Positions 32,791 through 41,634 of a stretch of DNA of 64,000 nt are shown piece by piece. A program made the translations under genes and the position numbers. The stretch is from contig NZ_JAPQNT010000011.1 of NCBI RefSeq assembly GCF_028867965.1, positions 46,006-110,005 of the forward strand, in the 5' to 3' direction. This DNA is from Flavobacterium sp. SUN046. GTDB taxonomy: Bacteria > Bacteroidota > Bacteroidia > Flavobacteriales > Flavobacteriaceae. Every line of letters starts with the position of its first letter. The stretch's first letter is position 1. Below the pieces are notes generated by a model, which saw nothing but the letters and a program-made list of their open reading frames with translations, searched no databases and was not told where the DNA came from.

Positions 32791-34785
32791 ATGAGTTCGC
32801 ATAGTCATCAACATCTTCATAGCAAGTTAACTGCTGCTGGTTTATTAATAACATTAGGTATTATTTATGGAGATATAGGAACTTCACCGTTATATGTAAT
32901 GAGTTCTATAATTGGAAAAAGTACAATTAGTGAGCAATTAATTCTTGGCGGATTATCTTGTATTTTTTGGACACTTACATTACAAACCACACTTAAATAC
33001 GTAATTATTACTTTAAGTGCTGATAATCATGGTGAAGGTGGAATATTTGCATTATATGCATTAGTTAAACGTACCAAAATTCAATGGCTTATTGTCCCAG
33101 CAATTATTGGCGGTAGCGCATTATTAGCTGACGGAATTATAACGCCGCCAATTTCGGTATCATCGGCAGTTGAAGGACTCAGAATCTTTAAACCCGATTT
33201 AGAAGTTTATCAAATTAATATCATCGTAATTACTATTTTATTTGTTTTATTTACCATACAACAATTTGGAACTAAACTAGTTGGAAAATTCTTTGCACCA
33301 ATGATGCTTATCTGGTTTACAATGTTAGGCGTTTTAGGAGTAATTCAAATGACTCAAAATCTTCATGTTTTTAATGCCTTAAATCCATATTATGCCTATA
33401 ATTTATTAACATCGGATGCAAAAGGTGAAGGATTTTTTATTTTAGGAGCCGTATTTTTATGTACTACAGGAGCTGAAGCACTATATTCTGATATGGGACA
33501 TTGCGGACGAAAAAATATCCGAATCAGTTGGATATTTGTCAAAACAACTTTAGTACTAAATTATTTTGGTCAAGGTGCGTACTTACTAGCACATCAAGGA
33601 AAAACATTGGCGCAATTAGGAAGTTCAAACCCAAATCCGTTTTACCTAATTATGGAAAAATGGTTTCAACCTATTGGAATTGTCGTAGCAACATTAGCAG
33701 CAATTATAGCATCACAAGCATTAATTAGTGGTTCATTTACTTTAATTAATGAAGCAATGCGTTTGAATTTTTGGCCAAAAGTTAAAATCAAATTCCCAAC
33801 AGACGTTAAAGGACAATTGTATATTCCATCGTTAAACTGGTTGTTGTTTTTTGGTTGTGTTGGAATTGTAATAGGATTTAGAGAATCAAGTAGAATGGAA
33901 CATGCTTATGGATTAGCCATTATTTTATGCATGATTATGACAACTATTTTACTGAATTTTTATTTGATAATGAAACGAGTAAAATGGTATTTTATCGCAC
34001 CATTAATAACCTTATATCTAGTAATAGAATTAAGTTTTTTGAGAGCAAATATTGAAAAATTCATGGACGGTGGATTTGTAACTTTAGGAATCACGTTGGT
34101 ATTAATTTCAGTAATGACGACTTGGTTTTTAGCTAAAAAAATTAGTAAAAACTACACCCGAATTGTAAAAATTGATGCGTACAAAAAAGTATTAGCTGAA
34201 TTGAGTGTCGATTTATCTATTCCAAAATATGCTACTCATTTGGTTTACATGACCAATTCAACAAGATCAGACGAAATTGAAGAAAAAGTGATGTATTCTA
34301 TTCTTCAAAAACGACCTAAAAGAGCCGATTTGTATTGGTTTATTCATGTAAATATTTTAAGTGAACCTTACAAGAAAGAATTTAAAGTTACCGAAGTTAT
34401 CAAAGATGATTTATACCGTGTAGACTTTTATTTAGGATTTAGAGAACCTACCAAAATCAATTTGATGTTCAAAGAAGTATTGAAAGATATGGTAAAAAAA
34501 GGAGAAGTAGACGTTACTAGCCGTTATGAATCATTAAATAAAAATAATATTATTGGTGATTTCAAATTTGTACTTTCAGAAAAATTTCTTTCTAACGATA
34601 GCGATTTAACTTTCTTTGAAAATATAGTTATGAATGCTTATTTCTTCATGAAAAAATTCAGTTTATCAGAAGAAAAAGGATTTGGATTAGACAGTAGTTC
34701 TGTAAAAGTAGAACAATTTCCAATGGTTCTTCACGCTCCAGAAATTATCGATATGAAACGTATTGATAATTGTTCTGTTAACTAA
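32791..34785 (+). CDS. kup: KUP-family potassium uptake protein
   Basis: This 664-residue KUP/HAK/KT transporter has about twelve membrane helices, starting with LLITLGIIYGDIGTSPLYV, the family hallmark. It has NHGEGGIFALYALV after helix 2 and GTGAEALYSDMGHCGRKNI-type motifs (here CTTGAEALYSDMGHCG). A C-terminal cytoplasmic domain of about 200 residues follows. It imports K+ probably with H+ symport and serves turgor and pH homeostasis. It has its own terminator and promoter. Confidence 0.93.
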   Translation: MSSHSHQHLHSKLTAAGLLITLGIIYGDIGTSPLYVMSSIIGKSTISEQLILGGLSCIFWTLTLQTTLKYVIITLSADNHGEGGIFALYALVKRTKIQWLIVPAIIGGSALLADGIITPPISVSSAVEGLRIFKPDLEVYQINIIVITILFVLFTIQQFGTKLVGKFFAPMMLIWFTMLGVLGVIQMTQNLHVFNALNPYYAYNLLTSDAKGEGFFILGAVFLCTTGAEALYSDMGHCGRKNIRISWIFVKTTLVLNYFGQGAYLLAHQGKTLAQLGSSNPNPFYLIMEKWFQPIGIVVATLAAIIASQALISGSFTLINEAMRLNFWPKVKIKFPTDVKGQLYIPSLNWLLFFGCVGIVIGFRESSRMEHAYGLAIILCMIMTTILLNFYLIMKRVKWYFIAPLITLYLVIELSFLRANIEKFMDGGFVTLGITLVLISVMTTWFLAKKISKNYTRIVKIDAYKKVLAELSVDLSIPKYATHLVYMTNSTRSDEIEEKVMYSILQKRPKRADLYWFIHVNILSEPYKKEFKVTEVIKDDLYRVDFYLGFREPTKINLMFKEVLKDMVKKGEVDVTSRYESLNKNNIIGDFKFVLSEKFLSNDSDLTFFENIVMNAYFFMKKFSLSEEKGFGLDSSSVKVEQFPMVLHAPEIIDMKRIDNCSVN

Positions 34786-34812
34786 ACAAGCTATTCAAGT
34801 TATCTTTTTAAT

Positions 34813-34850
34813 AAATATCCATAAAAATCTCATTATTTTTATGGATATTT
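34813..34850 (+). terminator. Terminator after kup
   Basis: Perfect 16-bp arms (34813-34828, 34835-34850; core AAATATCCATAAAAAT) with a 6-nt loop follow kup. T-rich sequence lies within the stem, not after it. Confidence 0.65.
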
Positions 34851-34852
34851 CA

Positions 34853-34881
34853 TTTGTTTGCATTAAAAAGCAATACCTTTG
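34853..34881 (+). promoter_or_regulatory. Candidate promoter of the RsmB-like gene
   Basis: TTTG at 34853-34856 and TACCTTTG at 34874-34881, with a 17-bp spacer, match the Bacteroidota -33 and -7 pattern. The ATG follows 20 bp later. Confidence 0.55.
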
Positions 34882-34901
34882 CACGCTGATTTTTTAAAAC
34901 A

Positions 34902-36116
34902 ATGAGATTACACCGAAATTTAGTTTATACTACTATAGATTCACTTAATGCTATCTTCAACGAAGGCGAATATGCCGATAAAGTTGTAGCAAGAGCATTA
35001 AAAAAAGACAAACGTTGGGGCAGTTCCGACAGAAAGTTTGTTGCAGAAACAATCTACGAAATTGTACGTTGGAAACGATTATACACAGAAATTGCCGAAG
35101 TAAAAGAACCTTACAATCGTGAAGATTTATGGAGAATGTTTGCTGTATGGGCAGTTTTACGTGGTTATCCAATTCCAGATTGGAGACAATTAGAAGGAAC
35201 ACCAGAGCGTAAAATAAAAGGACGTTTTGATGAATTATCAAAAATCAGAAAAATGCGCGAATCGATTCCTGATTGGATGGATGAAATGGGCGTGAAAGAA
35301 TTAGGTGAAGTACTTTGGACTAAAGAAATTGCAGCTCAAAACCAACAAGCAAAAGTAATTCTAAGAGTCAATACATTAAAAACTACTAAAGAAAAACTTA
35401 GAGCTATTTTAATGGATTTGAATATTGAAACTGAATTCTTGAAAGACCAACCAGACGCATTAGTACTTACTGAAAGAGCAAATGTATTTTTAACAGATGC
35501 TTTTAAAGAAGGTTTCTTTGAGGTTCAAGATGCTTCTTCTCAATTAGTTGCCGCTTTTCTTGATGTACAACCCGGAATGAGAGTTGTAGATACCTGTGCT
35601 GGTGCTGGCGGAAAAACATTACACATGGCTTCTTTGATGGAAAATAAAGGTCAATTAATTGCAATGGATTTATATGAAAGTAAATTAAAGCAATTAAAGC
35701 TGAGAGCTAAAAGAAATGGCGCTTTTAATATTGAATACCGAATTATTGATACTACCAAAGTCATCAAAAAACTTCATGAAAAAGCTGATAGAGTTCTAAT
35801 TGACGCGCCTTGCAGCGGATTAGGAGTTTTGAAAAGAAACCCAGATGCTAAATGGAAATTACAACCTGAATTTATTGATAATATAAGAAAAGTCCAAGCT
35901 GAAGTTTTAGAAAATTACTCTAAAATTGTAAAACCAGGAGGTAAATTAGTGTATGCAACGTGCTCTATTTTACCATCTGAAAATCAAGAACAAATTGAGA
36001 AGTTTTTAAATACCGAAATAGGAAAAAGCTTTACCTTTGTTAAAGATTCTAAACTACTTGCTTCACAATCAGGATTTGACGGATTTTATATGGCTCTTTT
36101 AGAACGCAAAATATAA
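34902..36116 (+). CDS. RsmB/NOP2-type rRNA cytosine-C5 methyltransferase
   Basis: This 404-residue SAM-dependent RNA m5C methyltransferase has an N-terminal NusB-like helical part (about 1-140). The catalytic domain has SAM motif I (VDTCAGAGGKTLHMA), motif IV (DAPCSGLGVLKRNP, with the PC cysteine) and motif VI (YATCSILPSENQEQ, with the catalytic TC cysteine). E. coli RsmB modifies C967 of 16S rRNA; this protein could do the same, but other rRNA targets are possible. Endonuclease I follows 5 bp later. Confidence 0.88.
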   Translation: MRLHRNLVYTTIDSLNAIFNEGEYADKVVARALKKDKRWGSSDRKFVAETIYEIVRWKRLYTEIAEVKEPYNREDLWRMFAVWAVLRGYPIPDWRQLEGTPERKIKGRFDELSKIRKMRESIPDWMDEMGVKELGEVLWTKEIAAQNQQAKVILRVNTLKTTKEKLRAILMDLNIETEFLKDQPDALVLTERANVFLTDAFKEGFFEVQDASSQLVAAFLDVQPGMRVVDTCAGAGGKTLHMASLMENKGQLIAMDLYESKLKQLKLRAKRNGAFNIEYRIIDTTKVIKKLHEKADRVLIDAPCSGLGVLKRNPDAKWKLQPEFIDNIRKVQAEVLENYSKIVKPGGKLVYATCSILPSENQEQIEKFLNTEIGKSFTFVKDSKLLASQSGFDGFYMALLERKI

Positions 36117-36121
36117 AAAAA

Positions 36122-37243
36122 ATGAAAAAATTTAGTACTCTATTTGGATTTTTATTTGCTATTTCTTGCTTTTCTCAAGAACTGCAAAAAGTTACTAACA
36201 TTAGTTTGCTTCCACCGCCATTAGGATATTATTCTAGTGCAACTGGAACTGGCTACACTTTAAAAACTCAGTTGTACAACATTATTAAAGGTCATACCGA
36301 TAGAGGTTATGGTGGTTTATATACTACATATCTTACATCTGATAAAGATTTTTATTATGAAAATGATGGAACTTTATTAGACAATTATTCTGAAAATCCA
36401 ACTGGTCCAGAATGTGAATTTACTTATGGAACCGGTCAAGATGATGGAACATTAGGAAATAATGAATGTGAACGATACAATAGAGAACACATTATTCCGC
36501 AATCAGTATTTGCTGCAGCAACACCAATGTATTCTGATGCACATTTTGTTTTACCGTCAGATAAACATGTTAACGCACAAAGAGGCGATTTACCTTTCGG
36601 AAAAGTTAGCGTTGCCAATTGGACTTCTACTAATGGTTCTAAAAGAGGTTCTAATTTGAATTCAGGATATTCAGCTGGATATTCAGGAAATGTTTTTGAA
36701 CCCATCGATGAATTTAAAGGTGATATTGCTCGATGCATTCTTTATTTTTCGACACGTTATGAAGATGTCGTTGCAGGCTACACATTTCCGATGTTTAATA
36801 ACACTAGCGATCAAGTATTTAATCCAACTTTCTTAAATATATTACTAACTTGGCACCAACAAGATCCTGTGAGCCAAAGAGAAATTGATCGTAATAATGC
36901 CGTTTACGCAAGACAAAATAATAGAAATCCTTACATAGATCATCCAGAATATGTATGCCAAATATGGAGTGTTGCGTGTGCTGCGTTAAGTAATCCAAGC
37001 ATAGAATTTAGTACAACTTCTGTTTATCCTAATCCAACTAACAATAGTGAAATAACTATTAATAGCGATGCTAAAATTGATACTATTCAATTAATCAATA
37101 TTAATGGTCAATTGATGATGGAAGTTAAAAACCCTGCTTTTAACAACAATTCATATACTTTAGAAAATTTACCAAAAGGATTTTATTTCTTAAAAATGAA
37201 TTCTGAAAATAAATCCTTAACTAAAAAAGTTATTGTGAATTAA
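36122..37243 (+). CDS. Secreted endonuclease I with T9SS type A sorting domain
   Basis: This 373-residue protein has a signal peptide (ending CFSQ near 19). The endonuclease I/NucM domain has the His-Me motif YNREHIIPQSVF and LPSDKHVNAQRGDLPFG. The C-terminal 80 residues are a type A sorting domain (VYPNPTNNSEITIN ... LPKGFYFLKM ... KKVIVN). It degrades DNA outside the cell, probably for nutrient or biofilm DNA. It lies directly after the methyltransferase gene and ends at a strong terminator. Confidence 0.93.
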   Translation: MKKFSTLFGFLFAISCFSQELQKVTNISLLPPPLGYYSSATGTGYTLKTQLYNIIKGHTDRGYGGLYTTYLTSDKDFYYENDGTLLDNYSENPTGPECEFTYGTGQDDGTLGNNECERYNREHIIPQSVFAAATPMYSDAHFVLPSDKHVNAQRGDLPFGKVSVANWTSTNGSKRGSNLNSGYSAGYSGNVFEPIDEFKGDIARCILYFSTRYEDVVAGYTFPMFNNTSDQVFNPTFLNILLTWHQQDPVSQREIDRNNAVYARQNNRNPYIDHPEYVCQIWSVACAALSNPSIEFSTTSVYPNPTNNSEITINSDAKIDTIQLININGQLMMEVKNPAFNNNSYTLENLPKGFYFLKMNSENKSLTKKVIVN

Positions 37244-37266
37244 TTTCAACCTTAAATTAATATACA

Positions 37267-37293
37267 AGCCTTTCAAAACTGAAAGGCTTTTTC
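37267..37293 (+). terminator. Terminator after endonuclease I
   Basis: AGCCTTTCA / TGAAAGGCT stem with AAAC loop and a T-run. Confidence 0.88.
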
Positions 37294-37393
37294 TATTTCA
37301 AAATATTCAATACTATAATTTAACAACTGTTAATCAAATAAGAACAACTAAGTACACTAATTTTACATAAATAAAATTTAAAACAAAAAAAAT

Positions 37394-37687
37394 ATGGAAA
37401 AATACGCACTATTAGCAAGACTAGAAGCCAAACCAGGAAAAGAATTAGAAGTTTCTAATTTTTTAAAAAGCGCTTTACCTTTAGCTATTGAAGAGCTTGA
37501 AACTATTAAATGGTATGCATGGCAAATTAATGAATCTACTTTCGGAATATTTGATTCTTTTGAAACTGAAGAAGGAAGAAAAGCTCATTTAGCTGGTAAA
37601 ATTGCTGCTGCTTTAATGGAACATGCTGGAGAATTATTATCAAAAGATCCAATCATTGAATTCCTTGATATTCTTGCTGTTAAATAA
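37394..37687 (+). CDS. Antibiotic biosynthesis monooxygenase-fold protein
   Basis: This 97-residue protein has the compact ABM (dimeric alpha/beta barrel) fold: YALLARLEAKPGKELEVSNFL opens the domain, and WYAWQINESTFGIFDSFETEEGRKAHL carries the second half. Relatives act on quinones, haem or polyketides, or have no known reaction. A function in quinone or oxidant handling is only a guess. It stands alone between terminators. Confidence 0.8.
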   Translation: MEKYALLARLEAKPGKELEVSNFLKSALPLAIEELETIKWYAWQINESTFGIFDSFETEEGRKAHLAGKIAAALMEHAGELLSKDPIIEFLDILAVK

Positions 37688-37700
37688 ATTACTTTCAATA

Positions 37701-37736
37701 AAAAAGTCCAAATAATTAGTTTTATTTGGACTTTTT
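37701..37736. terminator. Bidirectional terminator
   Basis: Perfect arms of 15 bp (AAAAAGTCCAAATAA / TTATTTGGACTTTTT) separate the convergent ABM and rluD genes, with A/T flanks suited to both directions. Confidence 0.9.
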
Positions 37737-37746
37737 CTATTTGAAT

Positions 37747-38787
37747 TTATTCTTCTTCTTCACTAGCATTTGATTTAGAATAATTTCTCCATTTCTCTAC
37801 ACAATCTGCCATATCTTTTGGAATTTCAGTATCAAATCGCATCATTTCGCCAGTTTTTGGATGAACAAAACCCAGAGTTTTAGCATGAAGTGCCTGACGC
37901 GGTAACGTTTTGAAACAATTATCTATAAACTGTTTGTATTTAGTAAAAGTAGTTCCTTTCAAAATCAAATTTCCGCCGTAACGTTCGTCATTAAATATGG
38001 GATGCCCGATATGCTTCATGTGAACGCGAATTTGATGTGTTCGACCTGTTTCTAATTTACAAGAAACCAATGTAACATAGCCAAAACGTTCTAAAACTTT
38101 ATAATGAGTAACCGCATGCTTGCCAATTTCTGGATCGGCAAAAACCGCCATTTGCATTCTATCTTTTACATGTCGTGCTATATTTCCGGTAATTGTGCCT
38201 TCCTCTTCTTTCACATTTCCCCAAACCAAAGCAATATATTCTCTTTCAGAGGTTTTATCTTCAAATTGTTTTGCCAAATGTGTCATAGCAGCTTCAGTTT
38301 TGGCAACAACTAAAAGTCCCGACGTATCTTTATCAATTCGATGCACTAAACCCGGACGCTCTGAACTGTTTAATGGTAAATTTTCAAAATGAAACGCCAA
38401 AGCATTAACCAAAGTTCCAGTATAATTTCCGTGTCCTGGATGTACTACAAAATTTGGCGGTTTATTAATTAATAAAACCGAATCATCTTCATAAACTATA
38501 TCTAACGGAATATCCTCAGGATCTACCCTATTTTCAAACGGTGGATGCGATAATAAAATTCGAATAACATCCAATGGCTTGACCTTATAATTAGATTTTA
38601 CCTGAACTTCATTTACATAAATATCACCATTATTGGCAGCATTTTGAAGTTTGTTTCTAGTAGCGTTAGGCACCATCAGCATTAGATATTTATCAATTCT
38701 TAAAAATGCTTGACCTTTAGGAACTTCAAATCTGTAGTGTTCAAAAAGTTCATCATCTGGCTCTTGAAGCTCAATATTATTGCTCAT
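37747..38787 (-). CDS. rluD: RluA/RluD-family 23S rRNA pseudouridine synthase
   Basis: This 346-residue protein has an N-terminal S4 RNA-binding domain (RIDKYLMLMVPNATRNKLQNA) and a pseudouridine synthase domain. The catalytic aspartate lies in VHRIDKDTSGLLV, and the other motif, LETGRTHQIRVHMKHIGHPI, is complete. E. coli RluD makes pseudouridines 1911/1915/1917 in 23S rRNA helix 69, the likely role here; RluC-type specificity cannot be excluded. Its 5' end overlaps the PASTA gene by 11 bp on the same strand. Confidence 0.88.
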   Translation of the reverse strand: MSNNIELQEPDDELFEHYRFEVPKGQAFLRIDKYLMLMVPNATRNKLQNAANNGDIYVNEVQVKSNYKVKPLDVIRILLSHPPFENRVDPEDIPLDIVYEDDSVLLINKPPNFVVHPGHGNYTGTLVNALAFHFENLPLNSSERPGLVHRIDKDTSGLLVVAKTEAAMTHLAKQFEDKTSEREYIALVWGNVKEEEGTITGNIARHVKDRMQMAVFADPEIGKHAVTHYKVLERFGYVTLVSCKLETGRTHQIRVHMKHIGHPIFNDERYGGNLILKGTTFTKYKQFIDNCFKTLPRQALHAKTLGFVHPKTGEMMRFDTEIPKDMADCVEKWRNYSKSNASEEEE

Positions 38788-39400
38788 TTGGAATTGTATC
38801 TTTTATAACTTCTGTTTTTGGTATTGTATCTAATTCGGTGTCGTCAAAAACTACTTTTCCGTCACCTAAAACTAAATCTATTTTGGTTGCTTTAAACACT
38901 TTAAATCCGGGTTTCACTTTTTTACCAGCAATCCACATTTCTAAAACCATGTCTTTACCAATGTACGGAACATATTTAGTTGTACCAACTTCTAATCCCA
39001 AAGCTTTTAATGTTGGAATCGCTTGACGATAGGTTTTTTCAATTAAATCAGGAACGGCAACCATTTTAAAAGTTGATGCATTTAATTTTACATAAATAGT
39101 TCGTCCGCCTTTTACTTTAGAGCCAGCTGATGGTTCTTGTTGAACAACGGTTAACTTTGGGAAATTTGGGTTATAATCAACGGTATCAATAATTTGATAA
39201 TCTAAATCAAGTGCGTCTAATTTACTTTCAACATCTTCAGGTTTTAATTTTGCTAAATTTGGAACCGTAATTTCATCACCATGATTAGTAATAAAAGTTA
39301 TCCAATGAAAGAACAAAAAAGCAAGTACAGCAACTATAGCCAAAGAAGCTAATAGTTGAGCAACAAAAACTTTACTTGACAGATATTTTCTTAAACTCAT
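38777..39400 (-). CDS. PASTA-domain membrane protein
   Basis: This 207-residue protein has a short cytoplasmic N-terminus, a membrane helix (about 14-32) and two PASTA domains (ITVPNLAKLKPEDVESKL..., then VAVPDLIEKTYRQAIPTL...). PASTA modules bind peptidoglycan or beta-lactams and normally sit on Ser/Thr kinases or PBPs. Here there is no kinase or transpeptidase domain. It is divergent from ddl, a peptidoglycan precursor gene, and overlaps rluD. The arrangement suggests envelope linkage, but its role is unknown. Confidence 0.85.
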   Translation of the reverse strand: MSLRKYLSSKVFVAQLLASLAIVAVLAFLFFHWITFITNHGDEITVPNLAKLKPEDVESKLDALDLDYQIIDTVDYNPNFPKLTVVQQEPSAGSKVKGGRTIYVKLNASTFKMVAVPDLIEKTYRQAIPTLKALGLEVGTTKYVPYIGKDMVLEMWIAGKKVKPGFKVFKATKIDLVLGDGKVVFDDTELDTIPKTEVIKDTIPNEQ

Positions 39401-39417
39401 AAAATTAGTATTTATCG

Positions 39418-39425
39418 CAAAGATA
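39418..39425 (-). promoter_or_regulatory. Candidate -7 element of PASTA gene
   Basis: The minus strand reads TATCTTTG (TAnnTTTG) 17 bp before the start codon. Candidate TTG triplets lie 14-17 bp further upstream. Confidence 0.5.
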
Positions 39426-39450
39426 TAATTTTTAGTCTCAACAATTGTGC

Positions 39451-39458
39451 TAAATTTG
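39451..39458 (+). promoter_or_regulatory. Candidate -7 element of ddl
   Basis: TAAATTTG matches TAnnTTTG and lies 23 bp before the ddl ATG, divergent from the PASTA promoter. Confidence 0.5.
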
Positions 39459-39481
39459 TATTGTAATTAAAATAAAATCGA

Positions 39482-40468
39482 ATGAACGTAGCTGTTGTTA
39501 TGGGTGGATATTCAGGTGAATCTGTAATATCTTTACGAAGTGGTCAATTAATTTTGAATAATTTGGATAAAAATAAATACCAAACATTTGAAATTCATAT
39601 TCTTTTAAATGAATGGTATTGTTTAATTGATGCAGTGAAATACCCAATTAACAAAGCTGATTTTACGTTTACAAAAGACAATCAAGTCATAAAATTTGAC
39701 GTTATTTCAAATACAATTCACGGAACGCCAGGCGAAGACGGACACATGCAAGCGTATTGGGAATTATTGGATATTCCTTATACTGGTTGCAATTTTTATC
39801 AATCGGCATTGACTTTTAACAAACGTGATACACTCTCAGTTTTATCCAAATTTGATATTCCGAAAGCACAATCCATTTATTTATCTAAAGGCGATGCTAT
39901 TGATGGCAAGCAAGTCGCAGATCAATTGGGAATACCATTTTTTGTAAAACCAAATCAATCAGGAAGTTCACTAGGAGTTTCAATGGTTTCTACTTTGGAT
40001 GATTTTCAAAAAGCATTGGATTTTGCTTTCGCAGAAGACAACGATATACTGATAGAATCGTATCTTAATGGTCGTGAAGTTTCTGTTGGCGTAATGAATT
40101 ACAAAGGTGAAACCAAAGTTATGGGAATCACTGAAATTCTTTCACAGAACTCATTCTTCGATTATGAAGCCAAATATTTAGGAAAATCAGAAGAAGTTAC
40201 ACCTGCCAATTTATCGGAACAACTAAAAAATAGTGTTGAAGAAACTGCCAAAAAAGTATATGAAGCATTAGGAATGAGTGGTTTTTCTAGAACCGATTTT
40301 ATAATTATGAATGATGTTCCACATTTTATAGAAATCAATACCAATCCGGGATTATCACCACAAAGTATTTTTCCGCAACAAGCCGCTCATGCCAAAATGG
40401 AAATGAGTGATTTGCTAGATAACGAAATTGAATTAGCTTTGAAGAGAAAATTAATCTGGAAGAAGTAA
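39482..40468 (+). CDS. ddl: D-alanine--D-alanine ligase
   Basis: This 328-residue ATP-grasp ligase makes D-Ala-D-Ala for peptidoglycan. It begins MNVAVVMGGYSGESVISLRSG, with the usual Glu of the N-terminal loop. It has HGTPGEDGHMQAYWELLDIPYTG, VKPNQSGSSLGVS in the ATP-binding core, and the metal-ligand stretch FIEINTNPGLSPQSIFP. Length and motifs are typical. No neighbouring mur genes are present, so it stands apart from the division cluster. Confidence 0.95.
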   Translation: MNVAVVMGGYSGESVISLRSGQLILNNLDKNKYQTFEIHILLNEWYCLIDAVKYPINKADFTFTKDNQVIKFDVISNTIHGTPGEDGHMQAYWELLDIPYTGCNFYQSALTFNKRDTLSVLSKFDIPKAQSIYLSKGDAIDGKQVADQLGIPFFVKPNQSGSSLGVSMVSTLDDFQKALDFAFAEDNDILIESYLNGREVSVGVMNYKGETKVMGITEILSQNSFFDYEAKYLGKSEEVTPANLSEQLKNSVEETAKKVYEALGMSGFSRTDFIIMNDVPHFIEINTNPGLSPQSIFPQQAAHAKMEMSDLLDNEIELALKRKLIWKK

Positions 40469-40508
40469 TTCATATATATTAAAATCAGAACCAACCAAAA
40501 ACCAAAAT

Positions 40509-41120
40509 ATGATATTTTACGGAACAAAAGCTACCAACTTAAAAAATGGTCAAATTATCAATGTAGATTGTCCGAATTGTGAAACCAATGTAACAATGAA
40601 ATATAGTGTGTTCGGAAAATATGCACATATTTATTGGATTCCGCTATTTCCGACAAGCAAAATAACTGTTGCAGAATGTAATTCCTGTAAAAAAACTTTT
40701 GAATACAAAGAATTACCAGAATCCATTAAAACTAAATTTGAAAGAGAAAAAGAAAAAAATCCTGTAAACTTTCCAGTTTGGATGTTTTCTGGCTGTTTTG
40801 TTATTGCAGCATTAGTTGGATTTGGTGTGTATAAATCGAATGAAACTGAAAAAAATGAAGCCGAATACATTAAAAATCCTAAAGTTGGAGACGTTTATTG
40901 TATCAAAGTTTCTGATGCACATTTTACTTGTTCGCGAGTTGATAAAATAGTTAAAGACAGTTTGTTTTTAACTGATAATGATTATGAAACTGATCAAACA
41001 ACCGGAATAGATGAAATTGATATTGCAAAAAATTATACCAATCAAAAAGAAACATTAAGCAAAAAGGAAGTTCAGGATGCTTATAAATCTGAAAAGATTT
41101 TTGCTATAAATAGAAAATAA
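40509..41120 (+). CDS. Zinc-ribbon membrane protein
   Basis: This 203-residue protein has an N-terminal four-cysteine zinc ribbon (C21-x2-C24, C57-x2-C60) with the pattern YWIPLFPTSK, typical of zinc_ribbon_15 proteins. It has one membrane helix (about 91-107) and a soluble C-terminal domain (PKVGDVYCIKV). Its function is unknown. Its stop overlaps the coaD start by one base, so the two are translated together. Confidence 0.7.
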   Translation: MIFYGTKATNLKNGQIINVDCPNCETNVTMKYSVFGKYAHIYWIPLFPTSKITVAECNSCKKTFEYKELPESIKTKFEREKEKNPVNFPVWMFSGCFVIAALVGFGVYKSNETEKNEAEYIKNPKVGDVYCIKVSDAHFTCSRVDKIVKDSLFLTDNDYETDQTTGIDEIDIAKNYTNQKETLSKKEVQDAYKSEKIFAINRK

Positions 41121-41572
41121 TGAAAAAAGCAATTTTCCCAGGTTCGTTTGACCCAATTACCAACGGACATTATGATATTATTAAAAGAGGAATTTCTCTA
41201 TTTGATGAAGTAATTGTTGCTATCGGAATCAATGCCGAGAAAAAATACATGTTCTCATTAGAAGATAGAAAACGCTTTATTGAAGAAGCTTTCAAAGGCG
41301 AACCAAAAGTAAGAGTTATAACTTATGAAGGTTTGACAATTGATTTATGCCGGAAAGAAAAAGCCGAATTCATTCTGCGTGGTTTGAGAAATCCTGCTGA
41401 TTTTGAATTTGAAAAAGCCATTGCACATACCAACAGACGATTGTCCAAAATTGAAACGGTATTTTTATTGACTGCTTCTAAAACTTCTTATATTTCATCA
41501 AGTATCGTGCGTGATGTCTTGCGAAATGGTGGCGATTATACGGTTTTGGTACCGGATTCAGTTAGGATTTAA
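41120..41572 (+). CDS. coaD: Phosphopantetheine adenylyltransferase
   Basis: This 150-residue nucleotidyltransferase converts 4'-phosphopantetheine and ATP to dephospho-CoA. The motif FPGSFDPITNGHYDII carries the T/HxGH-type signature, KTSYISSSIVRDV supplies the second ATP loop, and LRGLRNPADFEFE the substrate part. Length is typical (about 160). A CoaB-like protein is found later in the window (59520). Confidence 0.95.
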   Translation: MKKAIFPGSFDPITNGHYDIIKRGISLFDEVIVAIGINAEKKYMFSLEDRKRFIEEAFKGEPKVRVITYEGLTIDLCRKEKAEFILRGLRNPADFEFEKAIAHTNRRLSKIETVFLLTASKTSYISSSIVRDVLRNGGDYTVLVPDSVRI

Positions 41573-41580
41573 TTATAAAA

Positions 41581-41634
41581 CGGATTTCACAAATTTGCAC
41601 AGATTATTTGTGAAAATCTGTGAAATCTGTTTTT
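41581..41634. terminator. Hairpin between coaD and DEAD-box gene
   Basis: An 11-bp stem (41581-41591 with 41619-41629, one G-T wobble) carries inner complementary words and ends in a T-run. TTCACAAATTTGCAC is shared with the 107-bp array at 9.2-9.6 kb. It is probably a bidirectional terminator built from a dispersed repeat. Confidence 0.7.
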